DNA from: Lewinellaceae bacterium
GTDB lineage: Bacteria; Bacteroidota; Bacteroidia; Chitinophagales; Saprospiraceae
Length of the DNA stretch: 64,000 bases
Direction: 5' to 3'
Assembly: GCA_020636105.1 (NCBI GenBank)
Contig: JACJYL010000001.1
Span: 2,356,001-2,420,000 of the forward strand
The position numbers and the translations under genes were made by a program. This document shows positions 26,527 to 36,065 of the stretch, one piece after another; position 1 is the stretch's first letter; each line of letters begins with the position of its first letter. The notes beneath the pieces are model-generated. The model had not been told where the DNA came from, made no database searches, and saw only the letters and a program-made list of their open reading frames with translations.

Positions 26527-28329
26527 TTATTCCGACGCTTTTCCTATTTCTGCCTCCAGCAGGTTTAACCTTACCAAACTGGTTTCCAAATCAAACAGGA
26601 TGCGGGATTTTGTATCTTCAAATTTGTCTTTCAGATCACTGAATATTGCGTGATAATAAGCCACCCCTTCTTTTAAATTCGTGACAAAAGTGGACAAATA
26701 CTTTTCCTGCTTTTGAGTCATGGCTGCGCGGCTTTCCTCCAGTCTTTCCTTCAGATATTCAATGTAAATGCCCAGCTCCTTAATAAACATATTGGGCCGA
26801 TCCGTTCGGGTGATGACATTGGCTTTGCCGTAAATATGATCGGTCATTTCCTTCAAACTCATCACCTTTGAAAAATAGGCCATATTGGGACCCGGGCATA
26901 CGGAAACGCCTTCTCCTTCTATCCTGGTATCCAGGTTGTTGATCAGCAGGGCAGAGTTGCCCAGGCCAACGCAAATACAGGATTTGTCAACGATTTTATC
27001 CACTTCCTGTTGATACACTTCATCCGGCAATTCCTGCAAGTCCAGGTCTTTGATTTTTAACCGCTGGTATTGGCGGGAAGCCGTACAAACAGCATTCTCG
27101 GTAAATTCAGTATTGGAAGACAAGTATTGCTTCGGACAGGCGCTGCCGGGTCTGTCTTTTTTGATCAATGCCATTTTCTTAATATCCTGGCTGTTGCCGC
27201 GAAGGCTATTAAAAGGAACACCCAGCGGAGAGATATTACTGAGGTATAAATCTTCTTCCCTGGCAGCGATCAGCTTATTCAGGGTCGGTTCATCTACATT
27301 GGTAGCCTCAGGCACCAGGAGAAAAGGAGTCCCCCACCCTACAGAATCCAGTTGGTAATGATCAATGAGAAAGGCATGTTCCTCTGCCGTACCCACGCCT
27401 CCCTGGGCCGTGATTTTTAAAGGAATGTTGGAGGCAGGAATAGCCCGTTCTTTTTTAGCCAGGGCATCCACCAGTATTTCGTGGACGGATTGGATCAGTT
27501 CTTCGCGGTTGTCCCTGAATTCGGCCAAAATAGGTCCCAAAAGAAACCCGTTTGTGGCAAAAGCGTGGCCGCCACAATTGAGTCCCGATTCAATACGGTA
27601 TTCAGAAACCCACAAGCCTTTTTTCGCCAGGAATTTGCCCTGGATCAAAGCCGACCGGTAATCGCTCACTTTTAGTACGATCTTCTTTTTTATTTCTCCT
27701 TCCGCATCCGGATAAAAATCTTCAAATTGTTCCAGGTAACCGTACAACCTCGGACTCATTCCCGCCGATAAAATCAGGGAAGATTTCAGGTCGCTGTTGG
27801 CGTACCCGCGGAGGGCGGCATGAGCATCGTTGTATTCAACGGGTAATTTCTCATTATTAAACGAATTCTCCTTATCGACCTTGGTCATAATATTGACATC
27901 AATACTGCCAATAGAAAGGTTGTCTTTTATCCAGCTTACAACTTCTTTAAAATCAAACCGATCTGCTGTTAAATTTTTAAATTCCTGTTTTAAAGCAGAA
28001 CTGTCGGGCAATAAATTAAAGTATTCCTTAATCTCATTGCCCATGTCCAAAGAAGCATTTTTAAATTCCTCGAACTTCTTTTTCACCAGGTCATTCATCA
28101 GGTTCAGATAGGAGGTAATCCTTTTGGCCCTGAAATCTTCTATTTTTTCCGAAATCTCGTTATAGGGGATTTGAAATTTTTCCAGGTACATTTTCCTCAA
28201 TTTCTCGAGAAGTTTGTCATCCACAATGGAAATAACTGAATCAATTCCATATTGCGCGACTTTGACAGGAGTATCTACGGTAAATCCAATGCCCATAACG
28301 GGGATATGAAAGGAATGTGCCTTTATCAT
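26527..28329 (-). CDS. Large conserved protein, probable nitronate-monooxygenase-like TIM barrel
   Basis: A 600-residue cytoplasmic protein without a signal peptide. The N-terminus SFHIPVMGIGFTVDTPVKVA resembles the first strand of FMN-dependent TIM barrels. The phrases GGHAFATNGFLLGPIL, KITAQGGVGTAEEHAFLID and DSVGWGTPFLLVPEAT match the phosphate-binding and substrate strands of 2-nitropropane-dioxygenase-like enzymes. It is about 250 residues longer than usual, with a helical insert (about 40-130), a cysteine-rich stretch (SACPKQ, AVCTAS, SCICVGLGN, SVCPGPNM; about 400-490) and a helical C-terminus. The cysteines could hold an Fe-S cluster, as in FabX-type enzymes; this is inference. No neighbour suggests the substrate. 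Confidence 0.5.
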   Translation of the reverse strand: MIKAHSFHIPVMGIGFTVDTPVKVAQYGIDSVISIVDDKLLEKLRKMYLEKFQIPYNEISEKIEDFRAKRITSYLNLMNDLVKKKFEEFKNASLDMGNEIKEYFNLLPDSSALKQEFKNLTADRFDFKEVVSWIKDNLSIGSIDVNIMTKVDKENSFNNEKLPVEYNDAHAALRGYANSDLKSSLILSAGMSPRLYGYLEQFEDFYPDAEGEIKKKIVLKVSDYRSALIQGKFLAKKGLWVSEYRIESGLNCGGHAFATNGFLLGPILAEFRDNREELIQSVHEILVDALAKKERAIPASNIPLKITAQGGVGTAEEHAFLIDHYQLDSVGWGTPFLLVPEATNVDEPTLNKLIAAREEDLYLSNISPLGVPFNSLRGNSQDIKKMALIKKDRPGSACPKQYLSSNTEFTENAVCTASRQYQRLKIKDLDLQELPDEVYQQEVDKIVDKSCICVGLGNSALLINNLDTRIEGEGVSVCPGPNMAYFSKVMSLKEMTDHIYGKANVITRTDRPNMFIKELGIYIEYLKERLEESRAAMTQKQEKYLSTFVTNLKEGVAYYHAIFSDLKDKFEDTKSRILFDLETSLVRLNLLEAEIGKASE

Positions 28330-28585
28330 AGTTCAATTAATTTTTGCTAATTGATAATCGATTCTGGCGTGGTTTTTCTCGGGAAGAACCTCTCCGCCAA
28401 AAAACAGCGCAAAGGTACGCAAAGCAAATGGTTAGGGAGGCTTATTTAAGGTTCTCAATTGGGTTTTTCTGGAAAGGCTAAGGGCAAATTCGCTACTGTA
28501 CACTTTTGGGGAAAGTCCTGAAAATCCATGATAGGCTTTCGCTGATGGAACAAAGTGACATACCGTATCTCTGGCAATGTTGCTT

Positions 28586-29269
28586 TTAGTGCCTTTTTGA
28601 TCCAGGATAATCAGGGATATTTAACCCTAAAATAATATTGTGTACTGCAACTTTCAACCCATTTTTTAATAAAACGGTTAAAATACCACTACCGCCGCGA
28701 TTTTCAAGCGCCTTCCTTTTCTCTGTTGTCAAAAATTTATCATCATCAAAAACAAACTCATCAATATAATATTCATCCTCAATATCAGGCTCTTTTATTG
28801 AAATATGTATATGTGCGGGCATCGTTTCATTTGGATAAGGCCTGGGTTTAATGGTGTAAATGGAATACCTACCCTTCTCATCAGATTTTACCCACCCACG
28901 AATATGCCCGTGTCGTTTTGCGGCTTCATTCATGCCCTCTTTGGGTGAATAATAACCGTTATCGTCTGTCTGCCAATAATAAATGACCACATTTGGGGCA
29001 GGCGTATTGCCGTCAATTTTGAACACAGTTCCTGTCACCAAAATTTTTTGTCCTTTTTCTACCCAGCCCGCACTCGTGTCCACGGATGTAATATTTGCAG
29101 GCATCCCAATAAACATAAGCTCACAACCGTCACAGCCGCCGCCAACAAGTTTATGCTTTTCAGTAGAAGTGGGTGGGGGCTTTTGACTGATATTTATTGC
29201 CTTCCCATTACAACCTGCCAAAAAATGTAGCAGTGTTATAAAAAATCCTATTAAAAAAAGGTATTTCAT
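28586..29269 (-). CDS. Intradiol-dioxygenase-like lipoprotein
   Basis: A 227-residue protein with a lipoprotein signal (MKYLFLIGFFITLLHFLAGC). The fold region (about 70-190) contains GTVFKIDGNTPAPNVVIYYWQTDDNGYYS, HIRGWVKSDEKGRYSIYTIKP and PAHIHISIKE. The tyrosine pair and the HxH match the non-heme iron ligands of intradiol ring-cleavage dioxygenases. Secreted lipoprotein members of this superfamily are common in Bacteroidota and their substrates are mostly unknown. An unusual CDGCE motif lies between the lipobox and the domain (about residues 47-51). Confidence 0.8.
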   Translation of the reverse strand: MKYLFLIGFFITLLHFLAGCNGKAINISQKPPPTSTEKHKLVGGGCDGCELMFIGMPANITSVDTSAGWVEKGQKILVTGTVFKIDGNTPAPNVVIYYWQTDDNGYYSPKEGMNEAAKRHGHIRGWVKSDEKGRYSIYTIKPRPYPNETMPAHIHISIKEPDIEDEYYIDEFVFDDDKFLTTEKRKALENRGGSGILTVLLKNGLKVAVHNIILGLNIPDYPGSKRH

Positions 29270-29323
29270 AATAGCAGTATTATAGTATTGGTGAAGCCAA
29301 TAACATCGTTTATTCTCAAAGTT

Positions 29324-29360
29324 GCTCGGTGTTCCTTTAAGGTATTATGAAACACCGAGC
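29324..29360. other. Hairpin in 700-bp intergenic region
   Basis: GCTCGGTGTT (29324-29333) and AACACCGAGC (29351-29360) are perfect 10-bp inverted repeats with a 17-base loop. They lie 55 bp upstream of the dioxygenase-like gene start on the minus strand. The position is compatible with an operator, a leader structure, or the end of a transcript coming from the right. Nothing more specific is visible. Confidence 0.5.
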
Positions 29361-29479
29361 AAACAGAAAAAAATGGATTTTCTTAATTCGTCTTCCTGAC
29401 CTTCACCGGGTAATCCGGTCTTAGCGGCTCTTTTGGGGGATTGTTTTTCAGCTGTATAAAAATTTATTAATGTTTTGAA

Positions 29480-29557
29480 CCTGTCTGCCGCCAGGCGAGA
29501 TTTGCATAAACTCTTTTAATCAAAGGTGAATGGCATTCCTGCCAGGCAGCAGACAGG
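29480..29557. repeat. Inverted repeat pair in intergenic DNA
   Basis: CCTGTCTGCCGCCAGGC (29480-29496) and GCCAGGCAGCAGACAGG (29541-29557) pair at 15 of 17 positions around a 44-base AT-rich loop. The GC-rich arms contrast with their surroundings. It forms part of a 700-bp stretch (29270-29971) without genes that also holds a hairpin and a MITE-like element. Confidence 0.55.
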
Positions 29558-29767
29558 CTTAAAAAAGGTCATGCTCATTTCATTTAAATTGGATTTTAGA
29601 AAGACATGTATGTATTCATATTTGTTCAAGGCTAATCCTGAACGATCTCAAAATTAATTGAAAAAAAGTCAAATTACTAATATCACCCCTCCTTAATTGT
29701 AAAACCCTAAAAATCAGGACATAAAAAGATTTTATTTATGTTTTTACGTAACCATACGCCTTTAGAT

Positions 29768-29921
29768 CTTGTCTAAAATTCCATCAATTGGCTGCAAGCG
29801 GCAAATTTCATCCTGCTCTGCGTTAAAAAGCCTCGCCTTACCTTCCAGGTATGCCTGCGTTTTTTGCCTTGATCAGAATAAAATTTGCTCACTTTCGCTC
29901 AATCATGGAAATTTAGACAAG
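29768..29921. mobile_element. 154-bp MITE-like element
   Basis: Terminal inverted repeats CTTGTCTAAAATTCCAT (29768-29784) and ATGGAAATTTAGACAAG (29905-29921) match at 16 of 17 positions. The 120-bp interior has no open frame of note. The sharp ends with no coding content fit a non-autonomous miniature inverted-repeat element. No second copy or matching transposase is in the window. A clear target-site duplication is not evident. Confidence 0.65.
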
Positions 29922-29971
29922 CTCTTAATCGGAAGGAGCAATTGGTATAGTTTGAGATTTCTTTTCCCGGT

Positions 29972-30370
29972 TTATTTTAAGCCAACCCTTTGATAGAAAG
30001 CATCCAGCCTATTCTGTTCTTCCTGGTCAAAAATGTGCTCTATCAGGTTGATTTTTCCAATATCACTGATCGTAAGTCTTTGTTTGCACCTGTGGATATA
30101 TTTTTGTCCTTTATGAGTCAGATAGTCTGTAAAATGCACGTAAAACCGGGTCTCATCGATGGGTTCAATCCAGCTTTGACCCCACTCCAGGACATCGAGT
30201 TTTTTTCTGCCTTCCTGCATATTTTGCTCGTATGACCGGCAAATATTTTCAGGTCCGATCAATATTTCGTTTCCAATAATGTATTTACAATCCTCACTTA
30301 ATGTCGTTTTGGTCGTGTTAAAGTCATCTTCATCCAGCGATGTTCCGAAACGTTTGGCTACTTCTTTCAT
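29972..30370 (-). CDS. NTF2/SnoaL-like domain protein
   Basis: A 132-residue soluble protein with the alpha plus beta order of the NTF2-like fold: an N-terminal helix (VAKRFGTSLDEDDF), then DCKYIIGNEILIGPENICRSYEQNM, and long strands WIEPIDETRFYVHFTDYLTHKGQKYIH. Such proteins are cone-shaped binding folds or small enzymes; nothing in the sequence points to a ligand. It ends 33 bp before the start region of its upstream neighbours and may be transcribed alone. Confidence 0.65.
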   Translation of the reverse strand: MKEVAKRFGTSLDEDDFNTTKTTLSEDCKYIIGNEILIGPENICRSYEQNMQEGRKKLDVLEWGQSWIEPIDETRFYVHFTDYLTHKGQKYIHRCKQRLTISDIGKINLIEHIFDQEEQNRLDAFYQRVGLK

Positions 30371-30403
30371 TTCTTTTGTTTTTATAGTGGCCGGAAATCT
30401 TTC

Positions 30404-33121
30404 CTAACGGTTAAAATCAGGGTCCATCGCCGGCATCCGAAGTCCGGCCACCTCATTGGCCATTAAGATAAAAACATTCCAGCACAATCCGCGGGTGGAA
30501 GGCCACCAGGAATCGGTGGTAGTCCATTTTGTGGGAATGAACTCTTTACTGAAGGGCCATTCCGGGTTGAGGTTGATTTCGGCCCAGGCCCGGTTTTCCA
30601 TCAGGATTTCAGCTTTGTCCCAACCATGCTTCAGACCCACCACGTAGGCACAATACTCGGCGCGCATCCAGCTCCCCCCATTGTAATAAACACCATCACG
30701 GGCACTGTTTTTATAATTTGTTATGCCAAATTCACCGAAAGGCTGGTACTCAGGGCTCAGGTAGGCATATCCTTTTTCGTCGTCGGTTAACCGAACACAT
30801 ATCGGGGCGGTGGTCCCATAATTTGGGTGAGGGGAATTCGACACTTTATTCAGTATGGGAATTTGCTCCAGATGATTGATGACCATACTATCGCTCAACA
30901 TGGCCCGATCAAACAACCACAAAGAGAAAAATTCTGGTTCCAGATCGGTTAAGGAAATGATGTCGGGAAAATCTTTGTCAAATAAAAGGTGTTTTCTTTC
31001 CGCATCGTAAAAATTCCGATACGCGGTTTCTGCTTTTTCGATATAGGCATCTTCTATCTCGTAACCCAATGCTTTGATCGTCCGCAAGGCGATCACAAAC
31101 ATGCCCTGGTTTACCGCCAGGCGATCCGTTTTGGGCTGATAATCGATGATGTCCACCTGGCTCAAGGTAAAATGGGAAGTGCAAATTCCATCCTTATTTT
31201 CATCAAATTCCTTCAATACATAATCTACGGCGCGGGCTATCTTCTCTTCCGGAAGGGAAACTCCAAAACGCCTTTTATTCATCATAGCCCAGATCAACCA
31301 TTGGATCGTCGCCTCGTTGTCTTTGGCTTCCACCGTCCCCATATAGGGGGTGATGATGGTGGCAATGGCCCCGTTCTCCTTTTGGGTTTTTCCCCATTGT
31401 TCCCAGATCTGAAGATTCAGGGCTTGATTATAACTGGAGATGACGGAAAAAAAAGCGTCCCGGTTATACATATCCGGGGCATAGTTCATATTGGGTACAT
31501 TAAAGGGCGTATTGTCATAAATGGAGGTAATCCACGTCAGCATATTAAAGTTGGCGTAAAGCATTTTTTCTATCTGCGACCCCTTAAATCCTTTCCCTTC
31601 GGCCAGGCGGGTTTGGGAGGCGACCATAAAATCGTGGTGATTGGTCCAGGGTTCCACAAAAACATAGGTCGTTTTGGTGACGGCTTCCCCCATGGGCATT
31701 CGGTTGTAAGGTTGCTTTTTAGGCTGGTGTTCGACGATCTTTAGATCTTTGATCTGAATTTCATACTCTTTTCCGGAAAACGAGCCGATAAACATGGACA
31801 CGCTGTCGTTTTCGATATAAGGCACCAAAATGCTTCCCTTAAAAAGCGTCCACTCGTTTTCGTTTATCGGAAAATGATCAATGTATTTGATGCCGTGTTC
31901 CAGTTCGACCGTTTTTTTACCGTTTTTGATTCTGAACAGTTTCAGGGCCACCGGCGAAGTTCCTTTGGCCAGGAAAGAAATGGTATAGATCTTTTGGTCT
32001 TCGAATGGCGCGATCATTTCAAAACCAGAGCGTTCCGATGCGCCGCCGGTCAGGGTAATCAGCCCAGGTTGTTTATCAATGTCCACGTCGCCGACTTTTT
32101 GAAAGGCCTCCCCTATTTTTAATTCCTGCTCTTCGCCTGCATCCAAATCGTACAATTCGCCGAAGGTCTGTTTGATAAAATACTGGTTTGGTTCCCGATC
32201 CTGATTGGTCGCCAGGGAGATCAATACCGGATCCGGCAGTTTTCGCATTCCTACAAACCCACCGCCATGGCCGTTAAACCGTCGGCGGGTCGTTCGTGTA
32301 TAATGATTTTTATACCCGGCATCCATTAAAAAACCGACCAGCTGGTTATCCTGGGTTACAAAACCCGCGGAGGGGAATATTTCGTGGGCCAACCCACCGG
32401 GAAAATCATCGTATTCAAAAGTGACATATTTAGAGGGCGGTGCGGCGGGCCTGGACGTTTCTTCCAACGAATAATACAAAGCCGGCATGCCGGACTGGAA
32501 CAACCGGATGGTTTTTTTAACCACATGTTTATTGATCACCTGGTAGGTGACGGTTACGGATAAGTTTAAGTCCAGTTCGGACAAGTAAGTATCTCTTGTC
32601 AGCACTACCTTGTTTTCATTGCCTGTCCAGGTGGCCCCTGTCCAGGCGGGAAAGTTTATGGGCTCACTCCCGTCAACGTTAGTCATTTTAAGGGAAAACT
32701 CCTCTGTATTTTTAACCAGTAACAGGGTGTCGTTATAAATATCCACGTTAAAGCCTTCTTCAACATTTCCGACAACTTCCAGACGAATCCCCCGGCTTAG
32801 GGACATTGACATTGAATTCGAAACAGTGGCAAAGGCCCTGGTCGCTGGAAACAACTCCTGCCTGAGCCCTACAATAAATTCATTTTGACTTTTTGGGTCA
32901 TCGCCTGGTTTGATGGTATATATGCCCCCCGGGCCTGAAATTTTCACATAATCATCGGCAGAAGAAAATTTCAGGTTTCCCTTCATTTTTATTTTATCCT
33001 TCTTTTTGATCAGTTTGTTCTCGTAGTACACCTTTCCACTGACCATAGCAACGTAGTAATTCTGGCTAAAGGCAAAAGTCATGGTGGCCAGAAAAAGACA
33101 AACCAGCGTTAATCGTTTCAT
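30404..33121 (-). CDS. Secreted chimera: FecR-like N-domain plus six-hairpin-glycosidase-like region
   Basis: A 905-residue protein with a signal peptide (MKRLTLVCLFLATMTFAFSQ). Residues about 20-100 (VYYENKLIKKKDKIKMKGN, FSSADDYVKISGPGGIYTIK) are nearly identical to the N-terminus of the protein at 36278-37228. Residues about 105-470 are beta-rich, with a carbohydrate-binding-like segment. Residues about 500-900 are helical with an (alpha/alpha)6-type look: ATIQWLIWAMMNKRRFGVSL, DRLAVNQGMFVIALRTIKAL, YYNGGSWMRAEYCAYVVGL, WWPSTRGLCWNVFILMANE. I suspect a glycoside hydrolase or related sugar enzyme, but no catalytic residue can be assigned. It lacks a T9SS sorting domain. Confidence 0.6.
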   Translation of the reverse strand: MKRLTLVCLFLATMTFAFSQNYYVAMVSGKVYYENKLIKKKDKIKMKGNLKFSSADDYVKISGPGGIYTIKPGDDPKSQNEFIVGLRQELFPATRAFATVSNSMSMSLSRGIRLEVVGNVEEGFNVDIYNDTLLLVKNTEEFSLKMTNVDGSEPINFPAWTGATWTGNENKVVLTRDTYLSELDLNLSVTVTYQVINKHVVKKTIRLFQSGMPALYYSLEETSRPAAPPSKYVTFEYDDFPGGLAHEIFPSAGFVTQDNQLVGFLMDAGYKNHYTRTTRRRFNGHGGGFVGMRKLPDPVLISLATNQDREPNQYFIKQTFGELYDLDAGEEQELKIGEAFQKVGDVDIDKQPGLITLTGGASERSGFEMIAPFEDQKIYTISFLAKGTSPVALKLFRIKNGKKTVELEHGIKYIDHFPINENEWTLFKGSILVPYIENDSVSMFIGSFSGKEYEIQIKDLKIVEHQPKKQPYNRMPMGEAVTKTTYVFVEPWTNHHDFMVASQTRLAEGKGFKGSQIEKMLYANFNMLTWITSIYDNTPFNVPNMNYAPDMYNRDAFFSVISSYNQALNLQIWEQWGKTQKENGAIATIITPYMGTVEAKDNEATIQWLIWAMMNKRRFGVSLPEEKIARAVDYVLKEFDENKDGICTSHFTLSQVDIIDYQPKTDRLAVNQGMFVIALRTIKALGYEIEDAYIEKAETAYRNFYDAERKHLLFDKDFPDIISLTDLEPEFFSLWLFDRAMLSDSMVINHLEQIPILNKVSNSPHPNYGTTAPICVRLTDDEKGYAYLSPEYQPFGEFGITNYKNSARDGVYYNGGSWMRAEYCAYVVGLKHGWDKAEILMENRAWAEINLNPEWPFSKEFIPTKWTTTDSWWPSTRGLCWNVFILMANEVAGLRMPAMDPDFNR

Positions 33122-33122
33122 A
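32843..33122 (-). repeat. 280-bp direct repeat, copy 1
   Basis: This stretch, encoding the signal peptide and N-terminal domain of the 905-residue protein, is highly similar at DNA level to 36946-37229 (same strand). It shares long exact blocks such as the one around GGGTCATCGCCTGGTTTGAT. Differences are scattered and include both silent and coding changes, so the duplication is fairly recent. Similarity stops after roughly residue 95 of both proteins. Confidence 0.85.
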
Positions 33123-33173
33123 ATGGTATAAATTTAGAATCATCATCATTCATTGAGCCGGGGTTGTCAATGC

Positions 33174-36038
33174 TCAATCCACCACCAATTTACCGGTGAC
33201 CATGCTTTGCCCGGCACTCATCCGGTAAACATAAAATCCCACCGGGAAATCCGCCTGGATAATATTGGTCCCCGCCATTTTTTGTTTAAAGACCCGTTGC
33301 CCCTTGACGGAATACACTTCGAAAATAAAAGGTGTTGTATCCCCCGGCACTATATGGAGCATGCCGTTTTGGGCGACAAGGTTTGGATATAATCTGAATG
33401 GTTGAGCTGGTATTTCAATATCTACTGTTTCTATGGTTGAATAATCCGCTGTTCCATTGATATCGGTCATTTTCAGGCGATAGAAATTTTTACCAGGTTG
33501 TGGATCTTCGTGAATAAACTGATACGCCGCACCGGAAAAATTACCTTCAGCCACAACCATACCCATAACGGTAAAATCCGTTCCGTCGGCACTGTGCTCC
33601 AAGGTAAAATTTTCCAGATTGGTTTCTCTCGCTGTGGCCCAGTTTAACCGGGCTTTTGAATGCTCAAAAGGTTTCGCTGTAAAGGAAACCAGCTCCACCG
33701 GTAACACCACATTGTTCAGCTCAAGATCCCAAACGCCCCGGCCGTAAGTGCCGAAACGGATGATATTATCGCCCAGGTTATCGACGGTGTTAAAATCCAC
33801 GATGGGCGTTTCTGCGCCAATCAAACTGTACCAGGTAGCCGTAGCGAAAGCATAAACATAAGGTCCCTCCGATGTTGCAGCAAACAAATATTCCTCGGTA
33901 TCCGAGAGAGCTATTTCATAAAAAGTAGCCGAAGGCAGGTTTCCCCCCAGCACACTGAAAGTAGCCCCTCCATCCATAGATCGATATACACCCGGATTGG
34001 AAAATCCTGTACCACAAATGAAGACCTCATCCGCATTGGTGGCGGAAGTGATGATATCCCAGGGAATCATGGTTGCCGAAAGTCCGGCCATGGTATGTTT
34101 TGTCCAGCTTGTACCGGCATTGGCGGAGGAAAAGAAGGTGGCATCCTTGGTGGATACATAAATCCGGTTCGGATCTGCGAAGGAAACCCCAATGGCTTTT
34201 ATGACGGATACACCGTCATTGGAATAAGCCATGAAATTATAATTGAATTGGGTGTTTTGCCAGGTCACCCCGCCGGAAATATTGACATCAGCGGTAATGA
34301 GGTATGACCCCGAGCCTCCTGAAAGATTGCCTCCCGCCACGTAAGCTTTATGGTCGGCAAAATCCGCGGTGGCCACCATAGGATTGATCCAGCCCGGTTT
34401 GTCGGTCCCCGGAATCGTATAGGAGGAATAGGAGTTGACATTTCTGTCTTTAAAGCAAAACAATGTACCATTTTGGATCATCGCATAAAAGGACTGGTCA
34501 CTGTTAAAGAAAACACCTAACATACCATCCGCCGTACTCATATTGTCGGTGGACAGTTGATTGAAATTGGCGGTTGAATTGCCCCCGTATTTAAAATTGC
34601 CTTTATCCTGCGCCCCGCAATAAAGGAATCCGTCACTCGCGGTAGTTTGGTCATACAGGGTCACATCATTCAGGTCGTTGAGTCCGAGGTTTTTTGTCGT
34701 GACGAAATGGTCATAGGTCACATGGATGCCGGCATGGTTGAGAATGATGATAAAAGGGGTGCCGTTGGATTTTTTAAAATAGTCCAGGTTCATGATATCC
34801 ACGTGCATAGAGTCTTTTTGGGTGGGTGTATTTTTGTAATATTCCCACCATTGTGCATATTGCTCTGCCCAATTCACACCGTTTGAAGTTTTGTTCAACT
34901 GAAATCCGCCGGCATACAAATTGTTGTTGTCGGGATCGGCCAGCCACCCTTTTCGCCAGACATTCGTGGAGGCGGTACTCAGGAACGTCCAGGTGGCACC
35001 GTTCACCGTTTTATAGACATTGTTATTGGCACCAAGGCAGATAAAAAGCTCATAATCCCCGAGGGTGCTGTTATACCTTCCACTCACATGGATCGCCCCG
35101 GTGGCAACCCCTTGTGAACCATAAGCCACAGGGCTGGAAATGGTAGTGGCTCCGTTGCCGAAGTTGTGGGTCACTTCATAAAATTGCTGTGTTTTATTGT
35201 CGATGAGATACATTTGGTCGGAGTCATAAGGTTTCCACAGGTCCACTTCATCGCTATTGCCGGCATACCCCGTGGAGGACTGCCATACTTTGGTATAACT
35301 CACCCCTTTATTGGTGGTTTTGTACAATTGGACTACGCTGCCCCAGGGGTTGCCGGACCAGGTGTTTACCAGGTAATACAGGGTTTGATTATCACTCAGG
35401 GTTAACAACCTGCGGCCTCTGCCCCAATGATCGTAGAAGCTGAAGCCGGTGCCTGTGGTCCAGGTCTGCCCTTCATCATCGGAGTACCGGATCTTTTTAT
35501 CGTCCACACCCGTTCCGAAAATGGCAAAAATACGGGTGCCTCCGTTATGCGGTACAACCTCAATTTCATCAGGTTCAAATTGAATGTCGTCGTTCAGCAG
35601 CTTCCAGGTTAGACCATTTAGATTGCCTTTCCACAAATGCCCAACGGTGGAAATGCCATAAATCGCCTCCGTGGATGGCAAAAAATCCACCTCACGCATA
35701 TCCCCGGCTTCATTGACAGGCCCTCTTTCATGCCAGGTGGCCTCGATCAGCCCGTTGGCAAAAGTTTCCCCGGAACGAAAGGCGGTTTGCGACCGCATCA
35801 CCTGTTTTTGCCGGTAATTGTTTTGCCGGTTGATAGATCGGATGGAGTCCACATTGGTCCCTTCAGCGGCAAAATAAACTTCTTTCAGATAAATTTCCCG
35901 GAGCGAGTCTTTTTGCATTTCCTCTTCCTGCGCGCCTTCGTAGCCATCGGGTTTGGAAAGGACCTCCGGATTTAGGTTGACTTGATTACATGCTGTTCCA
36001 AGAATCAAAAGCAGGGAAATGAAAGACAGGTTTTTCAT
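33174..36038 (-). CDS. BNR/VPS10-like beta-propeller protein with T9SS sorting domain
   Basis: A 954-residue protein. The N-terminus MKNLSFISLLLILGTAC reads as a lipobox. The middle (about 100-790) is built of propeller-type repeats: SDDEGQTW, KTTNKGVSYTKVW, KTVNGATWTF, SSANAGTSWTKH, RSMDGGATFSVLG. A fibronectin-like domain (about 795-885; ARLNWATARETNLENFTLEH) and a T9SS sorting domain (from FRLYPNLVAQNGML) end the protein. Such propellers usually bind proteins or glycans. It lies between the FecR-like gene and the 905-residue chimera on the same strand. A lipobox together with a T9SS tail is unusual. Confidence 0.8.
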   Translation of the reverse strand: MKNLSFISLLLILGTACNQVNLNPEVLSKPDGYEGAQEEEMQKDSLREIYLKEVYFAAEGTNVDSIRSINRQNNYRQKQVMRSQTAFRSGETFANGLIEATWHERGPVNEAGDMREVDFLPSTEAIYGISTVGHLWKGNLNGLTWKLLNDDIQFEPDEIEVVPHNGGTRIFAIFGTGVDDKKIRYSDDEGQTWTTGTGFSFYDHWGRGRRLLTLSDNQTLYYLVNTWSGNPWGSVVQLYKTTNKGVSYTKVWQSSTGYAGNSDEVDLWKPYDSDQMYLIDNKTQQFYEVTHNFGNGATTISSPVAYGSQGVATGAIHVSGRYNSTLGDYELFICLGANNNVYKTVNGATWTFLSTASTNVWRKGWLADPDNNNLYAGGFQLNKTSNGVNWAEQYAQWWEYYKNTPTQKDSMHVDIMNLDYFKKSNGTPFIIILNHAGIHVTYDHFVTTKNLGLNDLNDVTLYDQTTASDGFLYCGAQDKGNFKYGGNSTANFNQLSTDNMSTADGMLGVFFNSDQSFYAMIQNGTLFCFKDRNVNSYSSYTIPGTDKPGWINPMVATADFADHKAYVAGGNLSGGSGSYLITADVNISGGVTWQNTQFNYNFMAYSNDGVSVIKAIGVSFADPNRIYVSTKDATFFSSANAGTSWTKHTMAGLSATMIPWDIITSATNADEVFICGTGFSNPGVYRSMDGGATFSVLGGNLPSATFYEIALSDTEEYLFAATSEGPYVYAFATATWYSLIGAETPIVDFNTVDNLGDNIIRFGTYGRGVWDLELNNVVLPVELVSFTAKPFEHSKARLNWATARETNLENFTLEHSADGTDFTVMGMVVAEGNFSGAAYQFIHEDPQPGKNFYRLKMTDINGTADYSTIETVDIEIPAQPFRLYPNLVAQNGMLHIVPGDTTPFIFEVYSVKGQRVFKQKMAGTNIIQADFPVGFYVYRMSAGQSMVTGKLVVD

Positions 36039-36065
36039 ACTTTATATGGTGCTATTTTTTTCATT

